A DNA stretch of 64,000 bases, from NCBI RefSeq assembly GCF_042686175.1, contig NZ_JBHUOR010000139.1, positions 10,989 through 74,988 of the forward strand. The letters are read 5' to 3'. This DNA is from Kurthia populi. GTDB lineage: Bacteria; Bacillota; Bacilli; Bacillales_A; Planococcaceae. The notes beneath the pieces are model-generated. The model was not told where the DNA came from, ran no database searches, and worked only from the letters and a program-made list of their open reading frames with translations. Position numbers and translations under genes: made by a program. Below, one piece after another: positions 33,859 through 42,406 of this stretch (positions are counted from its first letter, which is position 1; every line of letters starts with the position of its first letter).

Positions 33859-33992
33859 AAAGAGGCTTTGACATATGTGTAAAAACAACCGCTTCTATGA
33901 GCATAAAAAAACCGGAATCGCGCTGGGGCGCGGTTCCGGTTTTTCGTTGCGAATGCTAAAAAGGAAAATGACGTGTTTTGTCACAGTCTCTT
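33859..33992. repeat. 134-bp intergenic repeat element, copy 2
   Basis: Same orientation as 29437-29571 and highly similar along the whole length, including inverted ends, the central GC hairpin (here with a GGGG loop) and the tail GGAAAATGACGTGTTTTGTC. It lies 10 bp after the thrS stop, so it may terminate thrS. Confidence 0.85.
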
Positions 33993-34002
33993 TTTATAAA
34001 AT

Positions 34003-35934
34003 TTAGCGATTTGCTTCTGCCACTAATTTTTCTAAGAACTCAGCAAACGCTACTGTTTCAGAATCTTTAGAGCCATATTTACGTACGTTTACGCTGTCAG
34101 ATTCTACTTCTTTATCCCCTAGTACTAACATGTACGGAATTTTTTTCATTTGTGCTTCACGGATTTTATAACCAAGTTTTTCTTCACGGTAATCCATTTC
34201 TACGCGAATACCAGCAGCTTGAAGTTGTTCTTCTACTTTTTTCGCGTAGTCGAAGTGAACGTCATTTGATACTGGGATTACTTGAACTTGTACAGGAGCT
34301 AACCAAGTTGGGAATGCACCTTTGTATTCTTCGATTAAGAAGGCTACGAAACGTTCCATTGTTGATACAACACCACGGTGAATAACAACTGGACGGTGTA
34401 ATTCACCATCTGTACCTACATAGCCAAGGTCGAAGCGTTCTGGTAATAAGAAGTCAAGTTGTACTGTAGATAATGTTTCTTGTTTACCAATCGCTGTTTT
34501 TACTTGAACGTCTAATTTTGGACCATAGAACGCTGCTTCGCCTTCAGCTTCGTAGTAATCTAAGCCAAGGTCATCCATTGCTTCTTTTAACATGCTTTGT
34601 GCTTTTTCCCACATCGCATCGTCATCGAAGTATTTTTCAGTATCTTGAGGGTCACGGTAAGATAAACGGAATTCGTAGTCATTTAAATCAAAGTCTTTAT
34701 AAACAGCTAAGATTAATTCAACTACTTTTTTGAATTCTTCTTTAATTTGATCCGGACGTACGAAAAGGTGGGCATCGTTTAAAGTCATCCCACGTACACG
34801 TTGTAACCCTGAGACAGCACCTGACATTTCATAACGGTGCATCATACCAAGCTCTGCGATACGAAGTGGTAAGTCACGGTATGAGCGCATTGCTGATTTG
34901 TATACCATCATATGGTGAGGGCAGTTCATTGGACGTAATACTAATGTTTCGTTATCCATTTCCATTGGTGGGAACATATCTTCTTGGTAGTGATCCCAGT
35001 GACCAGAAGTTACGTATAAATCTTTAGAGCCCATTACTGGAGTGTAAACATGTTTGTAGCCTAGTGAAACTTCTTTATCAACGATGTAGCGTTCAATTGT
35101 ACGACGGATTGTTGCGCCGTTTGGTAACCATAATGGTAAACCTTGACCTACTAATTTATTGGTAGTGAATAATTCTAATTCTTTACCTAGTTTACGGTGG
35201 TCACGTTCTTTTGCTTCTTCAAGCATTTGAAGATGTGCTTTTAAATCTTTTTTATCGAAGAATGCAGTACCGTATACACGTTGTAACATTTTGTTTTTAG
35301 AATCTCCGCGCCAGTATGCACCTGCTACTGATAATAATTTGAATTCTTTAATTTTACCTGTTGATGGTACGTGGATACCGCGGCAAAGGTCGAAGAATTC
35401 GCCTTGTGAATAGATTGATACTTGTTCGTCTTCAGGAATTGCTTCAAGAAGTTCTAATTTATATTCATCATCAATTTCTTCAAATTTCGCTTGTGCGTCT
35501 GCACGAGATACGTCATGACGTACGATATCTAAGTTTTCTGCAACGATGCGTTTCATTTCTTTTTCAATTGCCGGGAAATCTTCCGCAGTAATTGGTGTTT
35601 CAGAATCAACATCATAGTAGAAACCATTTTCAATTGTTGGTCCGATACCTAATTTAATGCCAGGATATAGACGTTTTAATGCTTGCGCTAAAAGGTGCGC
35701 AGTTGAGTGACGCATAACATCAAGTGATTCGTCATCTTGCTGTGTTAAGATGGCGATTGTACCGTCTTTTTCAAGTGGTGTTTTTGTATCAACTAGTTCT
35801 CCGTTGAATTTACCAACAAGTGCTTTTTTGCGTAATCCTGGGCTAATTGCCGCTGCTACTGAATCTGTAGTGATCCCTTTTTCAAACTCTTTTACAGAGC
35901 CATCAGGGAATGTTAAGTTAATCATGTCTGCCAT
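34003..35934 (-). CDS. thrS: Threonyl-tRNA synthetase
   Basis: 643 aa. Order: TGS domain (about 1-63), editing domain with HSTAHLLAQAL and later the second zinc-type motif, class II core with motif 1 region, the zinc-binding Cys in RPMNCPHHMM, motif 2 VRGMTLNDAHLF, motif 3 around GVVSTMERFVAFLIEE, then the anticodon domain (about 540-643). The open frame extends to 36069, but AAAGGAGA upstream of the ATG at 35934 and the family start MADMINLTFPDG fix it. Controlled by a T-box. Confidence 0.97.
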   Translation of the reverse strand: MADMINLTFPDGSVKEFEKGITTDSVAAAISPGLRKKALVGKFNGELVDTKTPLEKDGTIAILTQQDDESLDVMRHSTAHLLAQALKRLYPGIKLGIGPTIENGFYYDVDSETPITAEDFPAIEKEMKRIVAENLDIVRHDVSRADAQAKFEEIDDEYKLELLEAIPEDEQVSIYSQGEFFDLCRGIHVPSTGKIKEFKLLSVAGAYWRGDSKNKMLQRVYGTAFFDKKDLKAHLQMLEEAKERDHRKLGKELELFTTNKLVGQGLPLWLPNGATIRRTIERYIVDKEVSLGYKHVYTPVMGSKDLYVTSGHWDHYQEDMFPPMEMDNETLVLRPMNCPHHMMVYKSAMRSYRDLPLRIAELGMMHRYEMSGAVSGLQRVRGMTLNDAHLFVRPDQIKEEFKKVVELILAVYKDFDLNDYEFRLSYRDPQDTEKYFDDDAMWEKAQSMLKEAMDDLGLDYYEAEGEAAFYGPKLDVQVKTAIGKQETLSTVQLDFLLPERFDLGYVGTDGELHRPVVIHRGVVSTMERFVAFLIEEYKGAFPTWLAPVQVQVIPVSNDVHFDYAKKVEEQLQAAGIRVEMDYREEKLGYKIREAQMKKIPYMLVLGDKEVESDSVNVRKYGSKDSETVAFAEFLEKLVAEANR

Positions 35935-35998
35935 TTTAAAATTCTCTCCTTTGGTATGTTTCGAGCGCTCTAGGCCACAAGCTGGAGATTTTTTGCAT

Positions 35999-36259
35999 AA
36001 AAAAATCCCGTCCGCAAAGGGACGAGATGTATACTCGTGGTTCCACCCTTCTTCCTTCCATGTACCCACTGGTGGCGTACAAAGACGAAGCTCTCGATCG
36101 GCTAACGGGCCGCTACCGTCGACAATTACTCATACTTCACTGCCGCTGCTCCAAGGTGGTAAATCATTTGCCGTACTAAGAAGCTCGCACCTAATACTTC
36201 TCTCTCTGAAAGTCGTACAAATCATTGTTGTCCTTTTCGTTGCATTTATTCATTTTATG
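35999..36259 (-). promoter_or_regulatory. T-box riboswitch leader of thrS
   Basis: T-box core AGGGTGGAACCACG at 36049-36036 followed by a terminator hairpin (36006-36013 with 36019-36027) and a T-run. An ACC triplet in the upstream stem region (TTTACCACC) is a candidate Thr specifier. Responds to uncharged tRNA-Thr. Confidence 0.92.
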
Positions 36260-36265
36260 AAACAA

Positions 36266-36294
36266 ATTATATACGTTTTTTTATAAAACTTCAA
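36266..36294 (-). promoter_or_regulatory. thrS promoter
   Basis: TTGAAG (36294-36289), 17-bp spacer, TATAAT (36271-36266), 11 bp from the dnaI stop. Same boxes as the pheS promoter. Confidence 0.82.
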
Positions 36295-36304
36295 GAGGTG
36301 ATGA

Positions 36305-37237
36305 TTAAAAGCTACGACGATTTTCACCTGTCATATCAACAGATTTTGTAATTGTGCGAATACGCTCCATAATTCGGCCTGCTTTGACAGGGTCAATATC
36401 CCCTTTTGTTCGTGCCAAATGCTGCTCAAGCTCTTCATAATTTAAATTCGATGAAATAAATGTAGGCAGGCTCTCCGCCATACGATAATGGAGAATCGTT
36501 CCCAAAATTTCATCACGCGTCCACGCTGTTAATGTTTCCGCACCTAAATCATCTAGCATTAAAACAGGTGCTTTTTTCACGAAATCAATCTTTTCTTCTA
36601 ACGAATTTTCACCAATTGCACTTTTTAGCTCACGTAAAAATTCTGGCACATACACTAAAATCGTACGTACTTGCATCGATGCAAGCTCATTTGCAATCGC
36701 TGCTAGCACAAAGGATTTTCCGACACCAAAACTCCCGTGCAAATAAAGGCCAATATGTGGCAAATGCTCCGGATCTTTTTTCGTTTGGCTAATAAAGGCC
36801 ATTGCTTCTTTATACGCATTAAGCCGCTGTTCACTATCAACTTTAATATCTTCAAGTGTCGCCTTCATTACTTCACGAGGCATGTGCATACTCGAAATCA
36901 TTGAAGCCATTTTACGACGGTCATCCTCTATGCGTTTCGTCTCACATGGTACATACTCTAAATCGATATTGCCACGTTCTACAATTAGTTGCGGTACAAG
37001 GCCATTAATTGGATTTTTACACAGCGCCACCGACTCACATTGACTACAGTCATGTTGTTGTGATGTGTATTCAAATAACTTATTCATACCACGTTCTATT
37101 GTTGTTTTTGATAACTGATGTTGCTGAATAAACGCCTGAATCGCTGGATGTGCCAGCACACCTTGTTGCATCTTCGCTAAACGTTCTTCAAATGCGCCAT
37201 CCATTTTCTTTTGGATTTGATTTTTTATCGGTTCCAC
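36305..37237 (-). CDS. dnaI: Primosomal protein DnaI (GTG start)
   Basis: Helicase loader that places DnaC helicase on DNA. 310 aa: N-terminal zinc region with CSQCESVALCKNP (about 60-72), then an AAA+ domain with Walker A HGSFGVGKS, Walker B VLMLDDLGAE and sensor FISSNL. The frame extends 9 nt to a GTG at 37246, but AGGTG 6 nt before the GTG at 37237 gives an N-terminus like B. subtilis DnaI (MEPI...). It directly follows dnaB, its functional partner. Confidence 0.93.
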   Translation of the reverse strand: MEPIKNQIQKKMDGAFEERLAKMQQGVLAHPAIQAFIQQHQLSKTTIERGMNKLFEYTSQQHDCSQCESVALCKNPINGLVPQLIVERGNIDLEYVPCETKRIEDDRRKMASMISSMHMPREVMKATLEDIKVDSEQRLNAYKEAMAFISQTKKDPEHLPHIGLYLHGSFGVGKSFVLAAIANELASMQVRTILVYVPEFLRELKSAIGENSLEEKIDFVKKAPVLMLDDLGAETLTAWTRDEILGTILHYRMAESLPTFISSNLNYEELEQHLARTKGDIDPVKAGRIMERIRTITKSVDMTGENRRSF

Positions 37238-37246
37238 GGCGTTCAC

Positions 37247-39034
37247 CTACCCTTCATCAAGGCCGAGTTCTTCTAATATTTTCCGACGTTCCGCCTCAAA
37301 ATCTTTTTCGGTCGTTTGTTCAGATTGTTCTTCCACATGTTTTTTATGCTGACCATCTTTAAACCAGCCCGGTAGTTTTGTTTCATCTACTTGTGGTTGT
37401 TTCGTATAGGATGTTTTATAATATTTCGTTGATTTTGATTGCTGGTACGCCTTTGCATAATCAAGTGCTGCTTCAGCAGTCGCAATATTTTCCTTACGCC
37501 AGCTCCCTGCAATGGCCTCTAAGAAATTCAGATTAATTGAATTCGTGCTCACAAAATAAGCGTAATGAATCAATGCATTAAACACTTCTTGCGGCATATC
37601 AAATGATTCCAACGCTTTTTGAATCACTTTTACATCATTAGAAAATGGTTCTTTACCGTCATTCAACATTTGAAGGAAGGTCATGGGCTCTGTTTGCTCA
37701 AAAAGCTCAATCGCTTTTGTTTTCAATTCATTTTCTGAATACGCATCATCTTTTGCCAATTCGATTTGATAAAAAGCGCCCGCTGCAGCACGCAGCACTT
37801 TATATTGTTTATGCATCGCATCACTTGCTACTAATGTCTTCGGCTCTTCCTTCACTTGCTTTTTATGCTCAAAGTCACGTGCCATCTTCATCGCTTCTTC
37901 TGCTGTTTCAGCACCTGAGTAGCGCCAAGCACTCGCGATTGCATGCATATAATTTTTATTCAAGCGACCATTATTTCGTAAGCACGTATAATGAATCAAT
38001 ACATTCACGACAGGCATTGGCATATCATACGACATAACTAATTCTTCTACTAACTCAATATCTTTTGGAAAAGGTGGTCTATCTCCTGCAAGCGCACTTA
38101 GCGTTTCAATTGGTGACAATGCATTGAAGTTTTCAATCACGCCATCCTTTTTCGTCTTACTTTCTTTTTGTGGCTCTTCAGTTTGTATCTTTTCTTCCAC
38201 CTTCACAAATTTTTTCATTGTCGGTGGCTCTGTAGAAATCGTCATCTTATAATAGCCGGATGCTGATTTTTTTAATTTTGCTTCATTAATGTGCATCGTT
38301 TCATCTAAAGCCATCATAATAATTTGCTGCATATCTTTCGGTGATAAATGATATAAAAAGGCCGTTTTTGCAATTAGCACTTTCATTTCCGGTGTCAAAA
38401 CAGACTGCGGCACTAATTGCTCTGACAATCCTTGACGTAGTGCCTCAAAGTCAAAATCATGTGTATCAAATGGGATGTCTTTTGGCTTCTCTACACCTGT
38501 AGACATCTGCAAGTCATTTGGTGGCATATGTTGCTGCACCGGCTGATAGACATCCATAAATGAGCGCGACACATCACTATAACCTGCCGTTGTCGACCCT
38601 TTCACAATAAAGCGCTGTCTTAATAAACGATACGCATGCTCCCCAATCTTGCTATATAAAAACATCGATAAAATAGGGTCATCAAAAAATAATTTCGCAT
38701 CAAGCGGTGGCATGACATCATAAATAAAGGATCGCATCGTATCTTCCTCACGACGCCAGCTACGTAATAATCCTATCGCTTCTAATGCAATACGTGATTC
38801 AAACACTTGTGCAATCGGCATATCAAGTGCATTCATTAAATGATAATGCGATAGATTTGTTTCGATCATATCCTCACCCTCAGCCCATAGCATAAAATAT
38901 AAGCTAACAGCATCGGGACCGATTAATGGTTGATAAAGTAATGTAATTAATTTTCGTTCATAGCTTGATAATGGGAAAGGAATACGAATCGACAGTCGGT
39001 CTACTGGCTGTAATTCTCGATATAAATTTACCAC
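37247..39034 (-). CDS. dnaB: Replication initiation and membrane attachment protein DnaB (long form)
   Basis: Helicase loading factor of Firmicutes (unlike the E. coli helicase of the same name). 595 aa versus 472 aa in B. subtilis. Residues 1 to about 280 form the N-terminal DDBH1 region; two DDBH2 domains follow (about 305-390 and about 440-530), each with FPKDIELVEELV-like and NALIHYAYF-like motifs and WRY/WRKE near the end. The extra length is mainly charged linkers (residues about 270-305 and at the C-terminus). GTG start 9 nt after AAGGAGG. Lies between nrdR and dnaI as in B. subtilis. Confidence 0.9.
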   Translation of the reverse strand: MVNLYRELQPVDRLSIRIPFPLSSYERKLITLLYQPLIGPDAVSLYFMLWAEGEDMIETNLSHYHLMNALDMPIAQVFESRIALEAIGLLRSWRREEDTMRSFIYDVMPPLDAKLFFDDPILSMFLYSKIGEHAYRLLRQRFIVKGSTTAGYSDVSRSFMDVYQPVQQHMPPNDLQMSTGVEKPKDIPFDTHDFDFEALRQGLSEQLVPQSVLTPEMKVLIAKTAFLYHLSPKDMQQIIMMALDETMHINEAKLKKSASGYYKMTISTEPPTMKKFVKVEEKIQTEEPQKESKTKKDGVIENFNALSPIETLSALAGDRPPFPKDIELVEELVMSYDMPMPVVNVLIHYTCLRNNGRLNKNYMHAIASAWRYSGAETAEEAMKMARDFEHKKQVKEEPKTLVASDAMHKQYKVLRAAAGAFYQIELAKDDAYSENELKTKAIELFEQTEPMTFLQMLNDGKEPFSNDVKVIQKALESFDMPQEVFNALIHYAYFVSTNSINLNFLEAIAGSWRKENIATAEAALDYAKAYQQSKSTKYYKTSYTKQPQVDETKLPGWFKDGQHKKHVEEQSEQTTEKDFEAERRKILEELGLDEG

Positions 39035-39064
39035 TGTAATGCGCCTCCTTATTGCCCTTGTTTA

Positions 39065-39550
39065 CTATTCATCATTCGATTGCTCTTTTTCCTTCGTTTG
39101 CTTTTCCAGCAAATCACGCATTTCCTCCAAGAACACCGAAATATCTTTAAATTGACGATAAACAGATGCAAAACGCACATAAGATACCTCATCAATTTTT
39201 GCAAGGCGCTCCATAACCATTTCCCCAACATCTTCTGATTTTACTTCTGCATTACCTTGTCGTCGTAATTCTTTTTCAATATTAAAAACAATTTCTTCGA
39301 GTACAGACAATGCAACCGGGCGCTTCTCACACGCGCGAATTAACCCTCGTAGCACTTTTTCATGGCTAAATTCTTCACGAGAACCATCTTTTTTCACAAC
39401 GATCAATGGCATTTCTTCTACTTTTTCAAATGTTGTAAAACGGAAGCCACATGATTCGCATTCACGACGGCGGCGAATTGCCTTATTGTCATCTACAGGG
39501 CGACTATCAATTACTTTTGTTCCGTTATATTGACACGTTGGACATCTCAT
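39065..39550 (-). CDS. nrdR: Transcriptional repressor NrdR
   Basis: Represses ribonucleotide reductase genes when dATP is high. 161 aa: zinc ribbon CPTC...CESC (residues 3-34), followed by an ATP-cone (about 46-136) beginning VVKKDGSREEF. Charged, coiled C-terminus KQTKEKEQSNDE. Start ATG has AGGAGAG upstream. Precedes dnaB by 30 bp and probably heads the nrdR-dnaB-dnaI transcript. Confidence 0.96.
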   Translation of the reverse strand: MRCPTCQYNGTKVIDSRPVDDNKAIRRRRECESCGFRFTTFEKVEEMPLIVVKKDGSREEFSHEKVLRGLIRACEKRPVALSVLEEIVFNIEKELRRQGNAEVKSEDVGEMVMERLAKIDEVSYVRFASVYRQFKDISVFLEEMRDLLEKQTKEKEQSNDE

Positions 39551-39672
39551 AGTTTTCTACTCTCCTGATATATATCTTATAGTTTACTTATTATATCAAA
39601 AAACCACATTAAAAATCGAATAGATGTCGTTATTTCTAAAGAAAAGTCTGACTTTCTTCCGTTTTAAAACGC

Positions 39673-39703
39673 AAAAAGACCGAGTGGCATTCTCGGTCTT
39701 TTT
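39673..39703 (-). terminator. Terminator of gapB
   Basis: Perfect stem AAAAAGACCGAG (39673-39684 with 39692-39703), 37 bp after the gapB stop. Confidence 0.9.
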
Positions 39704-39739
39704 CAATACATATGAATTAGGATTTTTTTAGGGTTTAAA

Positions 39740-40759
39740 TTAAGCGTTAACTGCTGTTGCTAAACCAGCGATTACTTTTTTCGTTAAATCAACAACACGT
39801 GAAGAATAACCCCACTCATTGTCATACCATGCAAGTACTTTTACCTTTTTATCGCCCATAACCATGGTTGTTAGGCCATCAATTGTTGCTGATGCAGGAT
39901 TTGTGTTGAAGTCGCTTGATACAAGTGGCTCTTCTGTGTAATCTAAGATACCTTTTAATGCGCCTTGAGAAGCTTTCTTGAATGCATTATTTACTTGTTC
40001 AACCGTTACTGTTTCATTTAAATCAACAACTAAATCTACTAATGACACATTCGGTGTTGGAACGCGTAAAGCCATACCATGTAATTTACCTTGTAATTCC
40101 GGTAATACAAGTGTTAATGCTTTTGCAGCACCTGTAGAAGTTGGAATGATTGATTCTGCGCAAGAACGTGCACGACGTAAATCTTTATGTGGGTTATCGA
40201 TATTTTTTTGATCATTTGTGTATGAGTGCACAGTTGTCATTAAACCGTTGTCGATACCAAATGTGTCATTTAAGACTTTTGCTACTGGCGCTAAGCAGTT
40301 TGTTGTGCATGATGCATTTGAAATGACATCATGTTTTGATAAATCTAATTTATCATCATTTACACCCATCACAATTGTTACGTCTTCATTTTTACCAGGT
40401 GCTGTTAAGATTACTTTTTTTGCACCGGCTTCTAAATGCTGTGCAGCTTTTGAACGTTCATTGAATTTACCAGTTGCTTCGATCACGATATCTACGTTCA
40501 TTTCTTTCCAAGGTAATAAAAGTGGGTTACGCTCAGCTACTAATTGTATGCGCTTACCATTTACAACTAAGAAATCTTCACCGGCTTCAACAGAACCATC
40601 GAAACGACCATGTGTCGTGTCATATTTAATTAAGTGAGCTAAAGTTTCTGAAGGATAGCTAGCATTGATTGCTACAATATTTAAATCCTCTGCCATAGCC
40701 TTTCTAAATACCATACGACCGATGCGGCCAAATCCGTTAATCGCAATTGAAACTGTCAT
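39740..40759 (-). CDS. gapB: Glyceraldehyde-3-phosphate dehydrogenase GapB
   Basis: NADP-preferring gluconeogenic GAPDH. 339 aa: Rossmann start INGFGRIGR, the active-site SNASCTTNC, and NEWGYSSRVVD near the end. The residue after the second beta strand is Asn (INASYPSE), not the Asp of NAD-linked GapA, consistent with NADP use. Its place next to coaE, mutM and polA matches B. subtilis gapB, though speD, which follows gapB there, is missing here. A start further up is open, but AGGAGG before the ATG at 40759 decides. A CcpN-like motif overlaps its -10 box. Confidence 0.9.
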   Translation of the reverse strand: MTVSIAINGFGRIGRMVFRKAMAEDLNIVAINASYPSETLAHLIKYDTTHGRFDGSVEAGEDFLVVNGKRIQLVAERNPLLLPWKEMNVDIVIEATGKFNERSKAAQHLEAGAKKVILTAPGKNEDVTIVMGVNDDKLDLSKHDVISNASCTTNCLAPVAKVLNDTFGIDNGLMTTVHSYTNDQKNIDNPHKDLRRARSCAESIIPTSTGAAKALTLVLPELQGKLHGMALRVPTPNVSLVDLVVDLNETVTVEQVNNAFKKASQGALKGILDYTEEPLVSSDFNTNPASATIDGLTTMVMGDKKVKVLAWYDNEWGYSSRVVDLTKKVIAGLATAVNA

Positions 40760-40812
40760 TATATAAATCCTCCTATGTGGTTGTGTTTGAATTGAACATC
40801 TTATTTGCAATT

Positions 40813-40823
40813 AGTATAGCACA
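40813..40823 (-). promoter_or_regulatory. CcpN-like operator over the gapB -10 element
   Basis: Minus strand TGTGCTATACT fits the CcpN motif (TRTGHYATAYW, as I recall it) at every position and includes an extended -10, TGCTATACT. Predicts glycolytic repression of gapB. Confidence 0.65.
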
Positions 40824-40891
40824 TTAAACGAAAAGGAAAACCTTTTTTCACTTAAAATTTAAAGATTTTATTTTCTGACAATTTAATAAAC

Positions 40892-40921
40892 AAAAAAACA
40901 AGAGCTTTTTACAGCTCTTGT
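40892..40921 (-). terminator. Terminator overlapping the end of coaE
   Basis: Stem ACAAGAGCT/AGCTCTTGT (40898-40906 with 40913-40921) and minus-strand T-run. The stop codon lies in its loop. Confidence 0.9.
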
Positions 40922-41511
40922 AGAACACCCCATTTTTTTAAAATATAATGTAATTGTTCTTTTGTTGAGGCAACCGAATCATTGTTATAAATGACCGCAT
41001 CTGCTCCTTTTTCTTTTACTGAAATCGGCAGTTGTGAGCTAATGCGTGCGCGTGCCTCTTGCTCGGTTAAATCATTTCGAGCCATCAAGCGTTTTAATTG
41101 ATTTTCCTCTGAAACAGAAACGACAAGAATATTCTCGACATAACTTTGAAGACCACTTTCAAACAATAACGGAATATCCATAACAACGTGTGGATGCCCG
41201 TCAGACAAGTGTTTGTCGCGTTGTCGAAGCATTTCTTTTCGAATCGCCGGATGAATAATCTCATTCAATTGTTTTCGCTTTGTTGGGTCATGAAAAATCA
41301 AATCTCCTACTTTTTTACGATTCATATGGCCATCTTCTAAAATGACATCGTCGCCAAACTGAGCCGCAATTTGCTGTAATGTTTCACGACCTGGTTCGAC
41401 TACAACACGTGCGACTTTATCCGCATCAACGATTGGAATATTTAAATCTGCAAACATTTTTGCGACCGTACTTTTTCCACTTGCAATACTTCCTGTTAAA
41501 CCGATAATCAT
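40909..41511 (-). CDS. coaE: Dephospho-CoA kinase
   Basis: Last step of coenzyme A synthesis. 200 aa: P-loop GLTGSIASGKST at the N-terminus, DADKVAR, and the lid/CoA-domain motif PLLFESGL. The frame is open to 41544, but the AGGGGGA ribosome site lies directly before the ATG at 41511 and the family starts MIIGLTG. Begins 11 bp after mutM; the terminator hairpin is folded into the last codons. Confidence 0.95.
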   Translation of the reverse strand: MIIGLTGSIASGKSTVAKMFADLNIPIVDADKVARVVVEPGRETLQQIAAQFGDDVILEDGHMNRKKVGDLIFHDPTKRKQLNEIIHPAIRKEMLRQRDKHLSDGHPHVVMDIPLLFESGLQSYVENILVVSVSEENQLKRLMARNDLTEQEARARISSQLPISVKEKGADAVIYNNDSVASTKEQLHYILKKWGVLQEL

Positions 41512-41522
41512 TTTTCTTCCCC

Positions 41523-42395
41523 CTAGCGTTGACAGTTTGGACAATAAAAGGAGTTTCGTCCAGCGATAATTTGTTGCGCTGTATTAGTATGACACATTGG
41601 GCATTTTTTCATCCCATACATTTGCAAATGGTGTTGCATGCCTCCTGCTTCACCGTTAATATTTCGATAATCTGAGATAGAAGAGCCACCAAATGCAATG
41701 CTTTCTGTCAAAACTGCAACAATTTCTTGAAATAACTGTCGTAATTGGGCTTTATCTATTTGGGACACTTTTCGTCCCGGATGTATTTTTGTTCTAAATA
41801 GTGCTTCGGTTGCGTAGATATTCCCACAGCCGCTTACGACTTGTCCGTCCATAATAACAGCTTTGATGGCTTTATTATTGTACTTTCTCTGCGTACATTT
41901 TTCTAGAAAATAATCCATTGCAACGTCGTCAAACGGTTCAGGTGCCATTGCAAGTAGCGGCGGATAATCCGCAACTTCTCGCAATAAGCGTAATTCGCCA
42001 AAGCGACGAATATCCGCATAAATTAACCATTCTTCCGCTGCTAACTGCCACATCACATGCATATGCTTGTGAAATTTCCCTTCTATCACATCATCCGGAT
42101 GTGCAACATGAAACCATGCTCCTGACATCCCTAAATGATTGACGATTAATTGTTGTCCGCCGTTTTTCGACATCGTAAAGAAAATATATTTTGCATGTCG
42201 TTCAATATGTTCAATCGTCATTCCTTCTACTGCTGCAATAAATGCTTCTGGTGTTTGGCCTTTAATAATTGCTTCTTTTCCAGCCGCTTTTGATGCGTAA
42301 ATAACCGGAGACACGATGACACGTTGAATTGTTTTATGTTCAACAGCTGGTTTCAGCATACGAACAACACCTTCTACTTCTGGTAATTCAGGCAA
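41523..42395 (-). CDS. mutM: Formamidopyrimidine-DNA glycosylase (TTG start)
   Basis: Removes 8-oxoguanine. 290 aa starting at TTG, which gives the essential N-terminus M-PELPEVE with catalytic Pro2 and Glu3; other starts would bury these residues, so TTG is compelled by biochemistry as well as by AGGAGGAG upstream. NHLGMSG and the H2TH region NIYATEALF follow, then a four-cysteine zinc finger CPMC...CPNC at the end. Follows polA by 11 bp and precedes coaE by 11 bp. Confidence 0.96.
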   Translation of the reverse strand: MPELPEVEGVVRMLKPAVEHKTIQRVIVSPVIYASKAAGKEAIIKGQTPEAFIAAVEGMTIEHIERHAKYIFFTMSKNGGQQLIVNHLGMSGAWFHVAHPDDVIEGKFHKHMHVMWQLAAEEWLIYADIRRFGELRLLREVADYPPLLAMAPEPFDDVAMDYFLEKCTQRKYNNKAIKAVIMDGQVVSGCGNIYATEALFRTKIHPGRKVSQIDKAQLRQLFQEIVAVLTESIAFGGSSISDYRNINGEAGGMQHHLQMYGMKKCPMCHTNTAQQIIAGRNSFYCPNCQR

Positions 42396-42406
42396 AATCT
42401 CTCCTC

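Noticed and set aside
35935..36069. N-terminal extension of thrS
   Set aside because: It translates the T-box leader; a proper ribosome site and conserved start lie at 35934.
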